DNA from: Acidobacteriota bacterium
Lineage (GTDB): Bacteria; Acidobacteriota; UBA6911
Reading direction: 5' to 3'
Assembly: GCA_012729555.1 (NCBI GenBank)
Contig: JAAYCX010000013.1
Span: forward strand, 22,580 to 86,579
Length of the DNA: 64,000 bases
In this document: one piece after another, positions 60,990 to 64,000 of the stretch
How positions within the stretch are numbered: position 1 is the first letter of the stretch
How the letters are laid out: every line of letters begins with the position of its first letter
The notes under the pieces: generated by a model
What the model saw: the letters and a program-made list of their open reading frames with translations, nothing else
Database searches by the model: none
What the model was told of the DNA's origin: nothing
Program-made: the position numbers and the translations under genes

Positions 60990-61814
60990 TTACGCCGGTC
61001 TGCGGGCGCGGATAAAGGCGCCGGCAAACCGCCCCTCCGCCCCGGCGATGACGGCTTCGGGGTCGAGACCGCTTTCGGCCATCAGGTCGCGGATATCCCC
61101 GGCTTCGTAAATGCGCGTCGGCTCGATCTCCACCCCCTCGAACCCGGCGGCCTCGAGTTTCGTGCGATATTCGTCCCGCTCGAGGGCCCCGGCGATGCAG
61201 CCGGCCCAGAGCTCCATGTTCTTCCGGATCGGCTCCGGCACGCTCCCGAGCACGACCACGTCGGAAACGGCGAAGCGCCCCCCCGGCTTCAGGACGCGAA
61301 AGGCCTCGCGGAGCACCCGGTCCTTGTCCCCCGAGAGGTTGATCACGCAGTTGGAAATGACGACGTCGACCGAGCCGTCCGGGAGCGGGATGTCCTCGAT
61401 CTCACCCTTGAGGAACTCGACGTTGGCCACCCCCGCCTTGCGCTGGTTCTCCCGCGCCAGTTCCAGCATCTCGTCGGTCATGTCGAGGCCGTAGGCCTTC
61501 CCTTCCGGCCCCACCCGCCTGGCCGAGAGAAGGACGTCGATCCCCCCTCCCGAACCGAGATCGAGCACGGTCTCGCCCGGTTTCAGTTCGGCCAGGGCGG
61601 TGGGGTTGCCGCACCCGAGCGAGGCCAGCAAGGCGGCTTCGGGCAGCCCCGCGGTCTCCCCCGCCCCGTACAGTTCGCGCGTGATCGGGTCCGCGCCCCC
61701 GGGGGAGCCGCAACAGCCCGACGATGCGCAGCAGCCGCGCGCGCCCGATTTTGCCCGCGCGGCGGCCTTCCCGTACCTGTCCTTCACGATTTCCTTGATA
61801 TCGATGATGTTCAC
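60990..61814 (-). CDS. arsM: Arsenite S-adenosylmethionine methyltransferase
   Basis: The protein has 274 residues. The SAM motif is [11 protein letters not shown] near 83. The three conserved arsenic-binding Cys are visible as C68 (L-G-C-G-N-P), C156 (S-N-C-V-I-N-L) and C206 (A-G-C-I-A-G-A). A Cys-rich N-terminal stretch [10 protein letters not shown] is also typical. It methylates As(III) to volatile or excretable forms. GGAGG eight bases before GTG 61814 makes that the preferred start; an ATG at 61829 is also in frame and follows the marR stop by one base. Cotranscribed with marR. Confidence 0.9.
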   Translation of the reverse strand: MNIIDIKEIVKDRYGKAAARAKSGARGCCASSGCCGSPGGADPITRELYGAGETAGLPEAALLASLGCGNPTALAELKPGETVLDLGSGGGIDVLLSARRVGPEGKAYGLDMTDEMLELARENQRKAGVANVEFLKGEIEDIPLPDGSVDVVISNCVINLSGDKDRVLREAFRVLKPGGRFAVSDVVVLGSVPEPIRKNMELWAGCIAGALERDEYRTKLEAAGFEGVEIEPTRIYEAGDIRDLMAESGLDPEAVIAGAEGRFAGAFIRARRPA

Positions 61815-61830
61815 TGACGTATCCTCCATT

Positions 61831-62325
61831 TCACTCTTCCCGCCCCCGGCCACCGGCGCTTCCCGCCCCGCACTCCCCCGGGCAGCAGCCCGCGAGCATG
61901 CGGGCCGCGAGGGAGACCGATTCGACCAGCGTCTCGTGCTTTTCCGCAGGAAGGCCGTGCAGCATTTCCGCGCAGAGGTCGCTCCAGGCGGCTTGAATGC
62001 GGTCGAGGGCGGCGCGCCCCTTTCCTGTCAGGGCGATCAGGACCGCCCGCCGGTCGCGAGGCGCGGGGGTCCGCGCCGCGAGCCCCTCCCGGACCAGGCC
62101 TTCCACGGTCCGGCTGAGGGTGCTGGCATCGAGCCCCAGGCGCGCGGCCAGCTCCTTCAGGGTCAGCCCCCCCGCATCGCCGATCTCCGCGATCGCGTGG
62201 CACTGGGCGACGGTGACGCCGCAGCAGAGCGCCTCGCTCCGGGTCCGGGCCCGCACGGCGCGCTCGATCTCCCGCAGCCCGGCGCGGAACCTTTCCACCC
62301 TGGCCTCCATCCCCGCTTCCACCAT
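61831..62325 (-). CDS. MarR-family regulator of the arsM operon
   Basis: The protein has 164 residues with a winged helix ([24 protein letters not shown]) and D-R-R-A wing. Cys residues at 34, 35 and 42 ([10 protein letters not shown]) and a C-terminal C-C-P-G-E-C could bind As(III) and release DNA. This is inference from their position and the arsM partner. GGAGGG precedes the ATG. The palindrome over its own promoter at 62363-62373 is a likely binding site. Confidence 0.88.
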   Translation of the reverse strand: MVEAGMEARVERFRAGLREIERAVRARTRSEALCCGVTVAQCHAIAEIGDAGGLTLKELAARLGLDASTLSRTVEGLVREGLAARTPAPRDRRAVLIALTGKGRAALDRIQAAWSDLCAEMLHGLPAEKHETLVESVSLAARMLAGCCPGECGAGSAGGRGREE

Positions 62326-62362
62326 TGCCCTCTTCCCTCCTGCTCCTTTTTAGTTGCTATAC

Positions 62363-62394
62363 ACAATTATTGTATTTCAAATCTAAATTGTCAA
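62363..62394 (-). promoter_or_regulatory. Promoter and MarR-type operator of marR-arsM
   Basis: On the minus strand, TTGACA (62394-62389) and AATAAT (62371-62366) are 17 bases apart, a near-consensus sigma-70 promoter. A perfect palindrome, ACAATTATTGT (62363-62373), covers the -10 box. Repressor binding there would block the promoter, as for MarR autoregulation. Confidence 0.7.
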
Positions 62395-62507
62395 GTTTCC
62401 TGATCCCGTTGTTTTTTTCATACTTCCCCAAGGCTCTGGTAGGCAATTCTACCCAGCCCGGAATGGGTATTCTTTCCTATTGATCCGGGGGCGCCATATT
62501 ATTGAAT

Positions 62508-62520
62508 ATACTTTCAGTAT
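62508..62520. promoter_or_regulatory. Palindrome upstream of the OsmC gene
   Basis: ATACTTTCAGTAT has perfect 5-base arms (ATACT, AGTAT) around TTC, within an AT-rich stretch (TTGAAT before, CAATATT after). It is 47 bases upstream of the OsmC ATG and is a candidate binding site for a regulator of that gene. Confidence 0.4.
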
Positions 62521-62566
62521 CAATATTTTTGCATCCCATTGTTTAAAAGATACTAAGGAGGAGATA

Positions 62567-63127
62567 ATGGCGGCCGAACTAAAATTTGAGAAGGTCAACG
62601 GCATCGATCTTCACACTCTCGGAGGTACGATCGACGCCATCCGGAAGGATCCCGAACTGGGCAAATGCCGCTTCCGGGCCCGCAATCAATGGAAGGGGGA
62701 CACCCTCAACCGCTCCGAGGTCACCGACTTCTACGGGGCGAAATCGGTGCAGAAGCACAAACAGGCGTTCGAGATGCACGCGGACGAGCCCCCGATCCTG
62801 GCGGGGGGCGACCGGGCGCCCAACCCGGTCGAACACCTGCTGCATGCCCTGGCCAGCTGCGTGACGACGTCGCTGGTCGCCCACGCGGCGGTGAAGGGGA
62901 TTCAGATCAAGGAGCTGGAATCGGAACTGGAGGGGGAGATCGACCTGAACGGGTTCCTGGGCCTCGACCCCGACGTGCCCAAGGGCTACACCGACATCCG
63001 GATGAAGTTCAAGGTCAAGACCGACCACGAAAACCTGAAAATGCTCGAGCGCCTGGCCCGCTTTTCGCCCGTGTACAACACCCTCATCCACGGAGCCAGG
63101 GTCGATATCGCCATCGAACCCAAGTAG
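62567..63127 (+). CDS. OsmC-family protein
   Basis: The protein has 186 residues. The family core A-P-N-P-V-E-H-L-L-H-A-L-A-S-C-V-T-T holds C98, the reactive Cys in OsmC/Ohr peroxidases. The second Cys expected for an Ohr-type peroxidase is not at the usual place (only C34 is near). So this belongs to the broader OsmC group rather than Ohr. AAGGAGGAG before ATG 62567 is a very strong ribosome site. Expression is probably controlled through the AT-rich upstream region. Confidence 0.85.
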   Translation: MAAELKFEKVNGIDLHTLGGTIDAIRKDPELGKCRFRARNQWKGDTLNRSEVTDFYGAKSVQKHKQAFEMHADEPPILAGGDRAPNPVEHLLHALASCVTTSLVAHAAVKGIQIKELESELEGEIDLNGFLGLDPDVPKGYTDIRMKFKVKTDHENLKMLERLARFSPVYNTLIHGARVDIAIEPK

Positions 63128-63135
63128 AGAATGAT

Positions 63136-63157
63136 GGGGACAGTGGTGACTGTCCCC
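63136..63157 (-). repeat. 22-bp palindromic repeat, copy 7 (inverted)
   Basis: Same orientation as copies 3 and 6. It fills the gap between the convergent OsmC and ATPase genes; its last base is the final base of the ATPase stop codon. Confidence 0.9.
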
Positions 63158-63858
63158 TATTCCTTGATGAGGAGCAGGGTGGTGGGGTCGAGCGCCACCT
63201 GGATCGGGCTGACGTCGGGGTTGTCGTGGTCCTTGAGCAGCCGCAGCTTGATCTGCGCGTCCTCCGGCTCCAGCGCGAGGATCACGTCGATGGTGTCCTC
63301 CAGGCGCGCCAGCGGCTCGGGAATCCCCCGCGCGTTTCGCTCCGAATCGCGGTGGATGACGGCCGACATCCAGAGTTCGCCGCCGATCTCGCCGGCGATC
63401 GAGCGCAGTTGGCCCATTTCCTCCGGCGTCGCCCGCTCGAAGTCGAAGCCGTCCAGGATCAGCGCGGCGGGGAAGAAATTCATCTGCTCGCCGATCCGCG
63501 CGACGGTTTCCCTCAGCCGGGCGACGGAGAAGCTGGAGCCGACGAAGGTGTGGATGTTGCGGAAGCGCTCCATCTCCATCCGCTCCGTGTCGACGTCCTC
63601 GAGCCCCGCGCTCCTGGCCAGTTCGAGGAAGATCTCGCCGTAGAACCCCCTGATCTTGTCGATCCCGTCGTCGAGCGCCACGTGCAGCACCCGGCGCCCG
63701 CGCATCAGGTCGTCGAGCGCGATCCCGACCAGCACCGCCGTCTTGCCCACGCCGTGCCGGGCGGCCACCACCCCGATGTTGCCACGGCCGAGGCCGCCGT
63801 GAATCGACTTCTCCAGAAGCCTCAGCGGGCTCCGTTCGTTCAGGTCTTTCCGATGCAT
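63157..63858 (-). CDS. RecA/DnaB-fold ATPase (RAD55-like)
   Basis: The protein has 233 residues. Walker A is A-A-R-H-G-V-G-K-T-A-V near 32-42 and Walker B is A-A-L-I-L-D-G-F-D-F near 133-142. The rest fits the single-domain RecA-like ATPases of the KaiC/RAD55 type. Role unknown. GGGAGGGA precedes ATG 63858, 17 bases after the end of the EF-G-like gene, so it is probably cotranscribed with it. Confidence 0.75.
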   Translation of the reverse strand: MHRKDLNERSPLRLLEKSIHGGLGRGNIGVVAARHGVGKTAVLVGIALDDLMRGRRVLHVALDDGIDKIRGFYGEIFLELARSAGLEDVDTERMEMERFRNIHTFVGSSFSVARLRETVARIGEQMNFFPAALILDGFDFERATPEEMGQLRSIAGEIGGELWMSAVIHRDSERNARGIPEPLARLEDTIDVILALEPEDAQIKLRLLKDHDNPDVSPIQVALDPTTLLLIKE

Positions 63859-63875
63859 GGCTCGTCCCTCCCGGG

Positions 63876-64000
63876 CTACTCTTCTTCCTTGTCCAAGTTG
63901 GTGCCGTACTTCTTGATCAGTTCCTTGGAGACCTCGGCCGGGACCGGAACGTACCGGCTGAACTCCATGGTGAACTCCGCCTTCCCCTGGCTCGAGGACC
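63876..64000 (-). CDS. Elongation factor G-like protein, C-terminal end (cut by window edge)
   Basis: The last 41 codons are present. The sequence S-S-S-Q-G-K-A-E-F-T-M-E-F-S-R-Y-V-P-V-P-A-E-V matches the end of EF-G domain V, followed by K-E-L-I-K-K-Y-G and an acidic D-K-E-E-E tail. It could be the main FusA or one of the EF-G paralogues (no str-operon neighbours are visible, which favours a paralogue). The rest lies outside the window. Confidence 0.75.
   Translation of the reverse strand, partial: SSSQGKAEFTMEFSRYVPVPAEVSKELIKKYGTNLDKEEE

Noticed and set aside
61690..61750. Cys-rich start of ArsM as a further selenoprotein site
   Set aside because: All positions are Cys codons with no in-frame TGA.
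33187..63157. The 22-bp palindromes as phage attachment sites
   Set aside because: Seven dispersed copies in both orientations, with no integrase nearby and no mobile block bounded by them.

Overview
The window is about 64 kb of GC-rich bacterial DNA. Two genes encode probable outer-membrane beta-barrel proteins and several encode signal peptides, so the host is very likely Gram-negative. Gene content (GH8 glycosidase, quinol-type nitric oxide reductase, arsenite methyltransferase, FmdE-like redox protein, a probable selenoprotein, an unfused GMP-synthase ATP-pyrophosphatase) would suit an anaerobic or facultative bacterium such as an acidobacterium or a desulfobacterium. This lineage call is inference, because no rRNA or tRNA is present to settle it.

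Layout. Positions 1-2.1 kb hold a cut-off HEPN-like gene and secreted or outer-membrane proteins. Positions 2.4-20 kb form a defence island of lower GC than its surroundings: a WYL regulator, the tail of a broken UvrD-type helicase, a complete type I BREX set (brxA, brxB, brxC, an AlbA-domain/GHKL-like regulator, pglX, pglZ, brxL) and then a HigB toxin with a HigA antitoxin fused to an ImmA/IrrE metallopeptidase. A strongly palindromic operator-like cluster lies between the AlbA-domain gene and pglX. The central, specificity-determining part of pglX is markedly AT-rich.

Positions 20-33 kb carry housekeeping and metabolic genes: a DEAD-box helicase, a YbjN/CesT-like chaperone-domain protein, a DsbA/FrnE-like oxidoreductase whose first active-site cysteine is an in-frame TGA (probable selenocysteine), a sodium/solute symporter with galactokinase, PhzF, a peroxiredoxin, a flavodoxin-ferredoxin protein with an ATPase, an aldo/keto reductase, an HI0933-type flavoprotein and a GH8 enzyme. 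Positions 33-47 kb hold a GntR-ABC exporter operon, a serine hydrolase, a hybrid PAS histidine kinase, a stand-alone GMP synthase ATPase domain, a CPA2-type antiporter, an M3 peptidase lipoprotein, a proline-pathway aldehyde dehydrogenase and a thioesterase. This part is studded with a 22-bp palindromic repeat (seven copies in the window).

Positions 47-55 kb contain two very large proteins of unknown function in one operon; the upstream one is interrupted near its end by a single in-frame TAG. Positions 55-64 kb hold an AI-2E-type permease, an NapH-like polyferredoxin, FmdE, a VOC protein, nitric oxide reductase, a marR-arsM operon with a clear promoter/operator, an OsmC-like protein, and a RecA-fold ATPase downstream of the last codons of an EF-G-like gene.

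The findings most worth following are the TGA-containing DsbA-like gene, the BREX locus with its embedded AlbA regulator and operator array, the TAG-split unknown giant-protein operon, and the palindromic repeat family.
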